Part shown: positions 15,855 to 24,673 of the stretch, one piece after another
Position numbering within the stretch: position 1 is the stretch's first letter
How the letters are laid out: each line of letters opens with the position of its first letter
From: Bacteroidales bacterium UBA2287
GTDB taxonomy: Bacteria; Bacteroidota; Bacteroidia; Bacteroidales; Tenuifilaceae
Length of the DNA stretch: 35,957 nucleotides
NCBI GenBank assembly: GCA_002345675.1
Contig: DDWL01000068.1
Coordinates: forward strand, 1-35,957
Reading direction: 5' to 3'
Notes under the pieces: model-generated
The model's input: the letters and a program-made list of their open reading frames with translations, nothing else
Database searches by the model: none
What the model was told of the DNA's origin: nothing
Made by a program: the position numbers and the translations under genes

Positions 15855-18518
15855 TTACCCTTTCTTAAACCTTCCGTGTTGAGCAAGTAGCTGGTATATT
15901 TTTTTCTTGTCGATTGGTTTTTCGATTAACTCAGCATAACCCATATCCAAATGATTGGTAGTTTGAGGTGGGTTAACTTCTTCGAACTGTACAATAAATG
16001 GGCGTTTACGGTACTCAGCCTTCCGGTTATAAACTTCGGTTATAAATAGGTGTGTCGACCAAGGTTCGGGCAATGTAGCATCAACAATTACCATGTCGAA
16101 AAGTGGGCCAAAAGTTATTGAGTCGTCAATTAAGCTTAGAGCCTCATTGCCATCGCGAGCAACAAAAACGTTTAAGTATCGCTTTAAAAGCGACTGTAAA
16201 TAGAACCGAGCGTAGGTATTCTCTTCAACAATAAGCACTTTTGCCTTTTTGGCTCTTGGGTAGGTTCCCCTTTCAGGATCCCTTTTTGTGTTTCTAATTT
16301 TAGGAGCATCGCCGTTACCATCGATTTGAGCAATTTTAAACGAAATGCACACAATTGTTCCGGCGCCCTTTCGCGAAGTAACCGAAATTGTTCCACCCAT
16401 GGCACTAAGTAAGCGCTTAGCTAACGCTAACCCAAGGCCTGCACCTTGGTATAGCCTCGAAAGACCAGTACTTTCTTGTAAAAATGGTTCGAAAATAAAG
16501 GGCAAATACTCCGAATCGATTCCAACTCCTGTGTCAGAAAAAATTAACTCAACAGTTTCCGATTTTACTCGAAAAACGGTTGTAACAGCAACCGAGCCCT
16601 TTTCGGTATACTTAAGGGCATTGCTTAGTACAATTGAGCAAACTCTATGCAGGTTATCGTAATCGGCATAAACATTGGGAACTCTATCGAAGTTGGTTAT
16701 TAGCTTTATTCCACTAACATTAAATTCCTCGGTAAAGTTTGCAACAGCCTGTTCGGCGATTGATTGAATGTTACACTTTTTTAGGTTTAGCCTTATTTCG
16801 CTGGCCTCGGACCTGCTAATATCGATTATATTATTTATAAGATTCATTAGCCTATCGCTGCTATGACGAATTTCGGCAATAAAGCGTGCGCCCATGCTTT
16901 CTTTACTCATTTCGCTCGCCATTAGCGACGTAAAACCCATAATGGCGTTTAAGGGAGTTCGAATTTCGTGGCTAATATTCGAAAGAAATGCACTTTTTAG
17001 CCTATTGGCCTCTTCTGCCAATTTCAAAGCCTCACGAAGTTCCATTGTTCGAGTTCCAACCTTACTTTCGAGGTCGCTATTTAAAAGCGTTAGCTGCTTA
17101 TTTGTGCGTAGAATTGACCTATACATGAAAAGTATTATCATTCCTAAAAGTAGCACGATACTTATTATTGTAATTAATAGAATGTATATAATATTTTGCC
17201 GCGACTGGTTAAGCTGCCTAATTTCGCCCTCCTTTTTTAGCAAGGTATTTTCTCGTTCAATTTGGTCGAACTCAAAAAGCGAAAGTTGTTCGGCTAGAAG
17301 TCCGCTAAATTCATTCTCCTTAAGCGACTTATACGAACTAACGTACTCTTTTAGCAAACTATATGCTTCTCGGGTTTTCCCCTGACGTTCGTAAACAAGT
17401 GACAAACCTTGAAGTGCCTGAGCAGCAATGTCGTAGTACTCCATTTCCCTTGCAAGTGTTAGGGCTTTTTGGTAATAAGTTTGAGCATTTTTATGTTTTC
17501 CTGCTAAAAGGTAAACTTCACCAATTCGTAGGTTAACGCTACTAATTCCTTCCTTATCCTTTAGTTCAAGCATTAATTCGAGTGCCGTTTGAAGTTCGGC
17601 AATAGCTATCACGGGTTGATTTGTTGCTCCATACAAATCGCCAATTTTGGCACGTACCTGCGAAATACCCTTTTTACTATCGATTTTTTTAAAAATTTGT
17701 TCGGCTTTACGTAGATAAATAAACGCAGAGTCGATATTGCCCGACTCCTTAAAGAGTTCGCCTAATCCAAGGTTACAATTAGCAATGCCCTGTTGGTCCG
17801 AAAATTCCGTTCGAATTTTAAGCGACTCGCGATAGGCATTTTCGGCCATTTTAAAGTTTTTAAGTTTGGAGTATACAGTGCCTAAATTAATTAACACAAC
17901 TCCAACGCCCCTTTTATCGCCTAACGATTCTCTTATATACAACGATTGCCGTAGGCAAACCAAACTTTTTTCGAAACGCGATAGCTTACCGTAAACAATT
18001 GCTACGTTAACATAGCTATTGGCAACAACAGCAAGTAAAGCCTTTGTTTCGGTGTTCGGTTCCTTTAAAGCAGCGTTACTCTTAACCCCTAAGCTGTCCG
18101 AAATTGGTTTAGTATTGCTAAATGCGCTACTATTCTTGTTGCTTAAAAAGAAATCGATTGGAATATCGGGGGTGAATGCTCCTTGGTTTACTGCCAAGTT
18201 TATTGCTTTAAAGTAGTGGTTTAGCGACTTACCATACTCTCCTCGCATGTCGTAAGCTACGCCTAAGTTGTTAAGAGCCTTTGCAATTTCGACTGGCAAC
18301 TTATATTTTTCGGCTAAATTGTACGCTTTATTGGCATAGAAAATCGAAGAATCGAACGAGCGATACCAGTATAATCGGGCAATATTATTATAAATTTCAG
18401 GTTTTAGCTGCTGTTTAGATTGCTCGGCCTCGGTTCGTAAACTATCAATTTTACCTTGGGGAAATGCCCAATAAGAAAACGAAACTAAAAAAAGAAAAGT
18501 AAATGTTGCAAACCTCAT
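15855..18518 (-). CDS. TPR-containing hybrid histidine kinase
   Basis: An 887-residue sensor kinase. A signal peptide (about 1-20) leads to a periplasmic region of TPR repeats (about 40-400), a membrane helix (443-466), a coiled coil, a HisKA domain with H517 in SNISHEIRTP, a HATPase domain (about 615-730: N633, D662 in SDTGVGID, GAGLGLA 692-698) and a C-terminal receiver (about 758-880). The receiver keeps D813 and K867. It has a Glu pair (E765-E766) in place of the Asp pair, Phe at the usual Thr position, and VDATLPEPW instead of MDxxMPxMDG, so it may be weak or degenerate. It starts at ATG 18518 and converges on the receiver gene at 15460-15846. Confidence 0.92.
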   Translation of the reverse strand: MRFATFTFLFLVSFSYWAFPQGKIDSLRTEAEQSKQQLKPEIYNNIARLYWYRSFDSSIFYANKAYNLAEKYKLPVEIAKALNNLGVAYDMRGEYGKSLNHYFKAINLAVNQGAFTPDIPIDFFLSNKNSSAFSNTKPISDSLGVKSNAALKEPNTETKALLAVVANSYVNVAIVYGKLSRFEKSLVCLRQSLYIRESLGDKRGVGVVLINLGTVYSKLKNFKMAENAYRESLKIRTEFSDQQGIANCNLGLGELFKESGNIDSAFIYLRKAEQIFKKIDSKKGISQVRAKIGDLYGATNQPVIAIAELQTALELMLELKDKEGISSVNLRIGEVYLLAGKHKNAQTYYQKALTLAREMEYYDIAAQALQGLSLVYERQGKTREAYSLLKEYVSSYKSLKENEFSGLLAEQLSLFEFDQIERENTLLKKEGEIRQLNQSRQNIIYILLITIISIVLLLGMIILFMYRSILRTNKQLTLLNSDLESKVGTRTMELREALKLAEEANRLKSAFLSNISHEIRTPLNAIMGFTSLMASEMSKESMGARFIAEIRHSSDRLMNLINNIIDISRSEASEIRLNLKKCNIQSIAEQAVANFTEEFNVSGIKLITNFDRVPNVYADYDNLHRVCSIVLSNALKYTEKGSVAVTTVFRVKSETVELIFSDTGVGIDSEYLPFIFEPFLQESTGLSRLYQGAGLGLALAKRLLSAMGGTISVTSRKGAGTIVCISFKIAQIDGNGDAPKIRNTKRDPERGTYPRAKKAKVLIVEENTYARFYLQSLLKRYLNVFVARDGNEALSLIDDSITFGPLFDMVIVDATLPEPWSTHLFITEVYNRKAEYRKRPFIVQFEEVNPPQTTNHLDMGYAELIEKPIDKKKIYQLLAQHGRFKKG

Positions 18519-18543
18519 ATAAAAGTCAAAATTTTAAAAGAAA

Positions 18544-18584
18544 TACCAATGCAATTTACACAAAAAGTAGTTTGTAGCATTGGC
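18544..18584. repeat. Inverted repeat CCAATGC / GCATTGG upstream of the hybrid kinase
   Basis: TACCAATGCA (18544-18553) and AGCATTGGC (18576-18584) form 7-bp inverted arms in the leader of the hybrid kinase gene, 26-66 bases before its ATG. Both words are identical to those upstream of the Crp/Fnr gene (14661-14694). Confidence 0.4.
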
Positions 18585-18716
18585 AATTGCAATATTAGAA
18601 CAAAACCTCTGCTAAAAGTATCTAAATCATTTATATTCAAGCTAAATTGACTCAGCAAAAAACATGCAATATTTCAATTTTTTGATGAATTGGTCCATTC
18701 TGTCAACAAAATGAAG

Positions 18717-18724
18717 TATATTTG
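18717..18724 (+). promoter_or_regulatory. Candidate -7 box (TATATTTG) of the HU-SPOR gene
   Basis: TATATTTG matches TAnnTTTG and lies 37 bases before the ATG at 18762. No good -33 TTG was found at the usual spacing, so only the -7 element is supported. Confidence 0.35.
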
Positions 18725-18761
18725 GGATTGACAAATTTCCAAACCCTTAAAACATAATACC

Positions 18762-19970
18762 ATGACCATTCAGTTTCTTCAAGAACTCATTGAGAAAAAC
18801 ACCCGAGTAATTTTACCCGAATTTGGTGCTTTTTTGGTTAAGGACGATGGAACGGGTGTTTTTAAACCCGAAAATATTACGTTTAGCCCCTTTCTTCGAT
18901 TTAACGACGGAGTGCTTGAGGAGGCTTTAACTAAAGGGAAAGGAGTTTCGAAAGATGATGCCAATAAGCAAATTGCAGCCTTTGTTGAGGAAATTAAAAC
19001 TGGTTTGCTAAACGACAGTTCTTTTAAGATTGGTAACTTTGGATACCTTTACCGAGACTCAAGAGGAAGCGTTCATTTTTCGAATACCGAGCATAAAACC
19101 GAAACAACCGATAAGCCTTCGCCAGTTGTGGCAAAACCTGAAGAAACTAAAAAGGAAGAGAAACCTGCCGAGAAACTTATTGATATAGCTACAGAGGTTC
19201 CACAAGTTTCAGCCCCTCCAGTAGAACCACTTAAGCCAGCCGAACCAGTAAAAAGGGACGAACCTGTTAAGCCATTGGCTAAAAAGCCTATTCAAAAACC
19301 TATTCCACCTCAAAAGCAAAAACCCGTGGCCACAGTAGTTCCAAAACCCGAAAAGCAACCAAAAAGTAGCGACTCTTCGGCAGGAAAAGCCATTCTAATT
19401 GGGGTTTTAGTTGGCGTTATTTTTATTGCTTTAGTTATTACGGGATGGTACTTTTACTCGAACGGCTTGTTTAGTTCAAACAAAGATTTAACAGATGAAA
19501 TTGAACTTGTAGAACCAGAAACCAGCACTGAAACTGACCTGCCAGTTGAAAAGGCTGAAAAGGTTACTGAAAGCAAGTCGGAATTAGAAAAAGAATTTGC
19601 CGAGACAAAGGCTCCTGTTGAAACTAAGGCTGCTGTTGAAACAAAACCCAAAACGGCTCCAGTAATTAAAGAAGAGTCTATAAAGCAAACTGCTACTACA
19701 ACTCCATCTACTACGTCCCAAACACAAGTAAAAATAGCACCTTCTACTGGAGGTTCATTTCATGTAATTGTTGGGAGTTTTAGGAATGAAGAATTTGCCA
19801 ATAAATTCTCGAACGATTTAATAAAATCGGGGTATACCTCAACAGTTATTGTCCAAACCTCAGGAATGCATGCTGTTACGTTGGGTTCATACCAAACACG
19901 CGACGAAGCAACGAGCGCAATGGTACAATATAGGTCTCAGCATCCAAATGCTTGGATATTAAAACAGTAA
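18762..19970 (+). CDS. HU-like domain / membrane / SPOR domain fusion protein
   Basis: A 402-residue protein. Residues 1-108 resemble the prokaryotic CCDC81-like HU fold (EFGAFLVKDDG, then FKIGNFGYLYRD). A proline/lysine-rich linker (about 115-205) leads to one membrane helix (209-230). A Glu/Thr/Lys-rich spacer with short ETKA-type repeats follows, and then a C-terminal SPOR domain (about 332-402), which in known proteins binds denuded peptidoglycan at division sites. The N-terminal domain would be cytoplasmic and the SPOR domain periplasmic, so the protein could link an intracellular partner (DNA or protein) to the septal wall. The family occurs in Bacteroidota. It is 3 bases from the next gene and is probably co-transcribed with it. 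Confidence 0.88.
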   Translation: MTIQFLQELIEKNTRVILPEFGAFLVKDDGTGVFKPENITFSPFLRFNDGVLEEALTKGKGVSKDDANKQIAAFVEEIKTGLLNDSSFKIGNFGYLYRDSRGSVHFSNTEHKTETTDKPSPVVAKPEETKKEEKPAEKLIDIATEVPQVSAPPVEPLKPAEPVKRDEPVKPLAKKPIQKPIPPQKQKPVATVVPKPEKQPKSSDSSAGKAILIGVLVGVIFIALVITGWYFYSNGLFSSNKDLTDEIELVEPETSTETDLPVEKAEKVTESKSELEKEFAETKAPVETKAAVETKPKTAPVIKEESIKQTATTTPSTTSQTQVKIAPSTGGSFHVIVGSFRNEEFANKFSNDLIKSGYTSTVIVQTSGMHAVTLGSYQTRDEATSAMVQYRSQHPNAWILKQ

Positions 19971-19973
19971 TTT

Positions 19974-20690
19974 GTGTTTAAGCTCACGCAAAGCAAAACT
20001 TTTGCATTACCCGAGGTAGGCGATGTTTTATTTCGAAAAAACGTAAGAGCTCGACGCCTTACCATTTCTATTTCCCGAAGGGGAACAGTAGTTACAATTC
20101 CTGGCTTTTTGTCGTATGCCGAAGCTCAACGCTTTGTGTTGAGTAAAAAGGATTGGATAATTTCGAAGCAAAATGCTGCTCCAAAAGCTGTAGTTTTCAG
20201 CAATTCAGCTCCATATACTACACGAAATAGTAGCCTAAAGCTAATTCCCGAAGCACGCACAAACATTTTTGTAAAGGTTGAGCATGGCTTTATTAACGTT
20301 CGTTACCCCTCGAACATTGAAGAAGCCAGCGAATTGGTTCAGAATGCGGCTCGCAATGGAATCGATTTGGCCTTTCGAATGGAGGCTCATGCGTATTTGC
20401 CACTACGATTAAAGGAACTTGCTCACGAAAAAGGCCTTACATACCGTAAGCTTTCCATTAGGCGAACGCTAACCCGCTGGGGAAGCTGTTCGTCGGTAAA
20501 TAATTTAAATTTAAGTATTTACCTAATGAAGTTGCCCAACGAACTGATTGATTATATTATTCTTCACGAGTTGGCTCATACCAAGGTAAAAAACCATAGC
20601 GCCCAATTTTGGAGTTACCTCGACTCGCTTATGGGACAAAAGTCGAAGTTGCTGGCTAAGCAGCTAAAGGGTTTTAGAACTGGAGTGTAA
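19974..20690 (+). CDS. YgjP-like (DUF45, M48-related) metallopeptidase
   Basis: A 238-residue protein with a zinc metallopeptidase motif HELAH (HExxH) in the C-terminal part, followed by KNHSAQFW, whose His is the likely third ligand. Upstream WGSCSS and LNLSIYLMKLP segments are typical of the YgjP/DUF45 family. The start is GTG at 19974; the only sense codon between it and the in-frame TAA of the preceding gene is TTT, and no in-frame ATG occurs near the N-terminus. The substrate is unknown. It lies 15 bases from the convergent nitroreductase gene. Confidence 0.85.
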   Translation: MFKLTQSKTFALPEVGDVLFRKNVRARRLTISISRRGTVVTIPGFLSYAEAQRFVLSKKDWIISKQNAAPKAVVFSNSAPYTTRNSSLKLIPEARTNIFVKVEHGFINVRYPSNIEEASELVQNAARNGIDLAFRMEAHAYLPLRLKELAHEKGLTYRKLSIRRTLTRWGSCSSVNNLNLSIYLMKLPNELIDYIILHELAHTKVKNHSAQFWSYLDSLMGQKSKLLAKQLKGFRTGV

Positions 20691-20705
20691 AATTAATTCA
20701 GTTTA

Positions 20706-21230
20706 CTACAAACCCTCCCACGAAACTATATCGTTAAGCGGTTTACGCTTAAAGTGAGGACCAACTTCGTTAGGCGTTTCGGCAGGGTAACCAAGCGAAA
20801 TTAGTGCAATTGGAGTTAAATGAGATGGTAATTTTAGAATTTCGGAAGTTTTCATGGCATCGAACTTGCAAATCCAGCAAGTACCTAAGCCAACGTTAGC
20901 GGCCATTAGGGTTAAATGATCGATTGCAATTGCCAAGTCGATATCGCAATGGTCTTTCCCATCGGCTCGTCGCCACGAAATGGAATGGTCGCCACAGGCA
21001 ATAATAACAACGGGTGCCAACCGAAGCCACTCGCGCGAGTAGCAATCCTTAACCTGCTGAAGAAGCGGCTCTTTGGTAACTACTATAAACCTCCAGGGTT
21101 GCGAGTTTGTGGCCGAAGGAGCAATGCGAGCGGCTTCGAGTACGCTCTCAATGACATCCTTTGAAACCTCTTTTTGTAAATACTTTCGGCACGAAAAACG
21201 CAGTTTGGCAAGTTCAATAAACGAATGCAT
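20706..21230 (-). CDS. Nitroreductase family protein
   Basis: A 174-residue FMN-dependent nitroreductase-type protein. The N-terminal RFSCRKYLQKEV and APSATNSQPWRFIVV motifs contact FMN in this family, and the C-terminal ALISLGYPAE motif is typical. The size fits the short, one-domain nitroreductases. The substrate cannot be told. It starts at ATG 21230. The 300-base upstream region holds a perfect palindrome and a compound hairpin. Confidence 0.92.
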   Translation of the reverse strand: MHSFIELAKLRFSCRKYLQKEVSKDVIESVLEAARIAPSATNSQPWRFIVVTKEPLLQQVKDCYSREWLRLAPVVIIACGDHSISWRRADGKDHCDIDLAIAIDHLTLMAANVGLGTCWICKFDAMKTSEILKLPSHLTPIALISLGYPAETPNEVGPHFKRKPLNDIVSWEGL

Positions 21231-21325
21231 AATTGAAATGAATTTACAATTGGGTTAGTGCTTGTGAGTATAATCACTTTGATATAATGAATAATTGAAG
21301 AGTGAGAATGAAATTCATTGCATTT

Positions 21326-21357
21326 TTGATGATTTTGCATTAATGCAAAATCATCAA
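21326..21357. repeat. Perfect 32-bp palindrome
   Basis: Bases 21326-21357 equal their own reverse complement. The left arm is TTGATGATTTTGCATT and the centre is TTAA. There is no loop, so it can form a cruciform or a near loop-less hairpin, or bind a dimeric protein. It lies 96 bases upstream of the nitroreductase ATG. It is not followed by a U-run, so it is not a standard terminator. Confidence 0.75.
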
Positions 21358-21366
21358 CCCTCTGTG

Positions 21367-21414
21367 CCCCGATTCCCGATTCCCGATAACTATCGGGATA
21401 TCGGGGTATCGGGG
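21367..21414. repeat. Compound hairpin of CCCGAT / ATCGGG units
   Basis: Three CCCGAT units (from 21368, 21375, 21382) are followed after a 2-nt AC loop by three ATCGGG units. CCCGATA pairs with TATCGGG, and the two outer pairs also match, separated by 1-2 nt bulges. Together they form a stem of about 20 bp. Along with the nearby palindrome this fills most of the gene-free 21231-21531 region; the rest is A+T-rich with no further signal. It may be a dispersed intergenic repeat or an mRNA-stabilising element. Confidence 0.7.
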
Positions 21415-21531
21415 TATGTGCTTCTCATTAACAATTAACATCACTATGGTAAATTAGTATCGTATTAAAACAATCATTTTGTAAAAATGCAAATAATTAA
21501 ACCTCTGTGTTAAAAATATGTCGAATTCAAG

Positions 21532-21882
21532 TTAGTAGTTTAACGAGTTAAGCCTTTCGGTAAGTTCCACAATTCTATCGTAAAACTCGTTGCTAATTTT
21601 CTGATAGTAATCGCCATAGCAAGCAGCAAATTTGCATGCCCTACGGGCATCGGTAACATTTTGTCCCGAAGCCGACAAACGGTTCTTGTAACGAATCCTT
21701 TTCTCTGGGGTACGGGTAATTCGTTCAATCATTTCGTCGCGAAGAATTGCTGCATCGGAAATGATTTCGAGAATATTCTCAATGTTTGTGGGAGGCGAGT
21801 AAGCAATTTGAATGTAGCATTCCTGTAAAAACTGCTCCACCATTTTGTTTATATCCTTTTTTAAATCGCGAATGCTTGCCAT
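21532..21882 (-). CDS. Small conserved hypothetical protein
   Basis: A 116-residue helical protein beginning MASIRDLKKDIN, a start I recognise from uncharacterised Bacteroidota proteins. It has no signal peptide or membrane segment. Charged residues and a central KRIRYKNRLSASG stretch are visible, and three cysteines occur (two near the middle of the C-terminal half). The start is ATG 21882. Codon use resembles the neighbours. No function can be assigned. Confidence 0.7.
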   Translation of the reverse strand: MASIRDLKKDINKMVEQFLQECYIQIAYSPPTNIENILEIISDAAILRDEMIERITRTPEKRIRYKNRLSASGQNVTDARRACKFAACYGDYYQKISNEFYDRIVELTERLNSLNY

Positions 21883-22014
21883 AACGGTTAATAATTTGAT
21901 TTTCGGTAATGTGCCAAAATTTATTTCGGTTCTATAAATATATGCTATTTTTTAAAAGCAAGTCAATAGCATATTCCTTTTTTAATTTAAAAAAGTATCA
22001 CAAAGGATTTAAGA

Positions 22015-22479
22015 TCAAAATCCGTAAATTCGTCCTTCAAGTTTTTCAATTTCAATTTCGAACACGCTTACATTCTCAAGCGCAGGTTGACTATAGGTAA
22101 AATCGTTACGTTTAGCGTATTTTTCCATTACAACATTAAGAACGTGCTCTTTGTCGGAGAGAGCCGTAAGTTGCTTTACTCTTCCGTAAACTAAAGCACT
22201 GCGGTATCGCATGGAGTATGAGCAAGCCACTTCGGGATTCTGAATACGCATTTGGTAATCGGCACTAAAGGCTACGCATACCCTGTTATCGACTTTCCAA
22301 ATCTCAATTTTTTTTCCGTCGGGCCCTGAGTGGATATAGAGTTTCCCATTTATATAGCCAAAGTTAAATGGCAAAACGTAGGGTCCATTATTGGGGTCGA
22401 CCATTGCCACATGGCAAACTTCGCACTTATTTATTATCTCCTCAATTTCGCTTTTACTAACGTCGTTTCTACTTTTCAT
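22015..22479 (-). CDS. Pyridoxamine-5'-phosphate-oxidase-fold (Nim-like) flavin-binding protein
   Basis: A 154-residue split-barrel protein of the flavin-nucleotide-binding / NimA-like family. Typical segments are CEVCHVAMVDPNNGPYVLPFNFGY, LYIHSGPDGKKIE and YRSALVYGRVKQL. Members bind FMN or related cofactors and some reduce nitro compounds. It lies 20 bases downstream of the OmpA-family gene on the same strand and may be co-transcribed, although no functional link is evident. Confidence 0.88.
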   Translation of the reverse strand: MKSRNDVSKSEIEEIINKCEVCHVAMVDPNNGPYVLPFNFGYINGKLYIHSGPDGKKIEIWKVDNRVCVAFSADYQMRIQNPEVACSYSMRYRSALVYGRVKQLTALSDKEHVLNVVMEKYAKRNDFTYSQPALENVSVFEIEIEKLEGRIYGF

Positions 22480-22499
22480 TTCTATAATATTTGTGAGTT

Positions 22500-24431
22500 T
22501 TACATTCCAATAATCTTAATTTCGGTTCTTCGGTTTTTGGCTCGCCCTTCGTCGGTTGTATTGCTGTTAATGGGTTTTGTTTCGCCATAGCCTTTCCATG
22601 TAATCCTTTCGCTTGCAATTCCTTTTTGCAGTAAATCGTCGGCTACGGCTTTTGCACGTTTTTCGGAAAGGGTAATATTTTCGTCGTCGGAGCCAACGCT
22701 ATCGGTATGCCCGCCCACCTCAATACGCATGGTCGAGTTTTGCTTTAATAGGTCGAGCAGTTTTCCGAGTTCAGCAATCGACTCATCCTTTAAGCTCCAC
22801 GAAGCCGTTTCGAAGAAAACGTTTCGCATTACCATTGTTTGTCCAACACTTATTGGGTTTAGGTAAATGTTCATTTCCAGCGGTTGAGTGGCCGAATGAG
22901 TTTCTTTTAAGTTGAAGTGTTCGGAAAAGAAAAGATACGTTGGCGACGATGCCATAAAGGCATAGTTCCTATTTGCAGGTAAACAAACCAAGTATTCACC
23001 ATTTTTTTCAGAAGAAGATTTCATAATTTCTTCGCCTGTTGTTACGTCAATAAGGCTAAAGTTGGCCTTTATTGGCCAATCGGTTTTGGCATCGCGAATA
23101 ACACCTTTAACATACGAAACCGCCTGTGGCCTGGCTTCGGGGTAAAGATTGAACTTGTAAATATCCCTTCCAGTTTGAGTATTTCGGTCGGATGAGTAGT
23201 AGGCAGTTGTTCCTTTTGCATTTACAATAAGCCCATCCTCGTCGGTAAAAGTATTAATTGGATAGCCGAGGTTTACGGGTTTACTCCAAAGGGTATCGTT
23301 TACTCGGCGCGAAAGGTATAAATCGAGCCCACCCATGCCAACATGACCGTCGGAAGCAAAAAAAAGCGTTTGGTTATCGAAATGAATAAACGGCGACTGT
23401 TCGTTAAACGGGCTGTTAATGGTGTCGCCAATGCTTTTGGGTTGCCCCCACTCACTATCGGAAATTTTATGGCTATACCAAATGTCGAACTTGCCTTTGC
23501 CACCCGGCCTATTGCTTACAAAGTACAACGTTCGACCATCGGGCGAAATGCTTGGCTGCTTTTCACTATAGTTAGTAAGGTTAACTGGTTCGGGCAGCTT
23601 AGCGGGTTTGCTCCATTCGCCATTTGGTAGCTTATCGGAGTAAAAAATATTACAAACACCCACGCAAACGGTAAAGTACATTCGGTTTCCATCGGCGGTA
23701 AGCGATTGTGCACCTTCGTTTCCACGAGGCGAATTAATTGGCGAACCCATGCTTCGAACCTGCTCCCACTCCGCTGTTTCGTTGCGATGGGTAATGAAAA
23801 AATCCTCCTGGCGATTATAAATACTTGCGATTGAAGTGGTATCGAAGGGGAGGTTAACAGTAATTACAAGCGTATTTTCGTCGGCCGAAAGACTTGGCCA
23901 GTACTCGTCGAGACTTGAGTTTACGCTGCTGCCAAGGTTTATTGGTTCGAACGGAACAGGATTGGCTATAGCATTTAGCGCAAACTCGCAATTTTGCAAC
24001 TTAAGCTTTGCCATAAAAGCCGATTCGGCTCTAATATTTCGGTAGGTTAAAAACTTTGTGTATCGCTCAGCAGCACGCAAATACTCGCCTTTTTTAAAAA
24101 GAAGGTTTGCAATATTGTAGTATATGCTTGGGAAAAAGTCGGGATTAACTTTTGTAGCTTGGTCAGCAGCAGCAATGCACTCCTCGTCGCGTCCCGTTTC
24201 TTGGTATATTTGAGAAATGGTAAGGTATGCTTCAACAAAATTTTTATCGCGTTGAATGGCTTCGAGAAGTAACCGTTCGGCATTTTTTAAGTCGTAGCGC
24301 TCGTAGGCTTCGAGTGCTGCGTAAAAACTTTCGGTTGCCTTTTTATTTTTTGTTGTTAAGTTTTTAGGCTGAGCCACGGCTGTAACCCCTAATGCAACTA
24401 AAATAATAACAATAAACACTTTAAACCTCAT
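22500..24431 (-). CDS. TPR/PD40/OmpA-family outer-membrane-associated protein (PorE-like architecture)
   Basis: A 643-residue exported protein with a signal peptide (about 1-20), TPR repeats (about 25-140), PD40/WD40-like beta-propeller repeats (about 185-430; SLSADENT, SISPDGRTLYF), a carboxypeptidase-regulatory-like domain (about 437-520) and a C-terminal OmpA domain (about 530-643; GHTDSVGSDDENITLSEKRA). This order is that of PorE of the type IX secretion system, which binds peptidoglycan, but Bacteroidota have several paralogs of this shape, so the assignment to secretion is tentative. It starts at ATG 24431. Confidence 0.85.
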   Translation of the reverse strand: MRFKVFIVIILVALGVTAVAQPKNLTTKNKKATESFYAALEAYERYDLKNAERLLLEAIQRDKNFVEAYLTISQIYQETGRDEECIAAADQATKVNPDFFPSIYYNIANLLFKKGEYLRAAERYTKFLTYRNIRAESAFMAKLKLQNCEFALNAIANPVPFEPINLGSSVNSSLDEYWPSLSADENTLVITVNLPFDTTSIASIYNRQEDFFITHRNETAEWEQVRSMGSPINSPRGNEGAQSLTADGNRMYFTVCVGVCNIFYSDKLPNGEWSKPAKLPEPVNLTNYSEKQPSISPDGRTLYFVSNRPGGKGKFDIWYSHKISDSEWGQPKSIGDTINSPFNEQSPFIHFDNQTLFFASDGHVGMGGLDLYLSRRVNDTLWSKPVNLGYPINTFTDEDGLIVNAKGTTAYYSSDRNTQTGRDIYKFNLYPEARPQAVSYVKGVIRDAKTDWPIKANFSLIDVTTGEEIMKSSSEKNGEYLVCLPANRNYAFMASSPTYLFFSEHFNLKETHSATQPLEMNIYLNPISVGQTMVMRNVFFETASWSLKDESIAELGKLLDLLKQNSTMRIEVGGHTDSVGSDDENITLSEKRAKAVADDLLQKGIASERITWKGYGETKPINSNTTDEGRAKNRRTEIKIIGM

Positions 24432-24638
24432 GGCTAATTTATTAACCTATTTTAATAAGGCAATATAATTAGTTTAAGCGGTTTAAAAAAACGAAAAGAT
24501 TAAAAGAAGGTTAAATTGAAGTAAAAGGCTGGAGTTTAACACTCATTTCAAAGTCAACCAATCTAATACATGCTACACACTCATTTTTTATAGCGCAAAG
24601 CAAGAATTCCTTACATAAAAAATATTGCAAAAAAATAT

Positions 24639-24669
24639 TCTGTTTTAGTTATCATACTTGTTAACTTTG
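24639..24669 (+). promoter_or_regulatory. Promoter of the toxin-antitoxin remnant
   Basis: A -7 box TAACTTTG (24662-24669) matches TAnnTTTG, with TCTG (24639-24642) 19 bases upstream as a near match to the -33 TTTG. Transcription would start close to the decayed toxin start at about 24674. The preceding 24432-24638 is A+T-rich with no gene seen. Confidence 0.55.
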
Positions 24670-24673
24670 CCGT

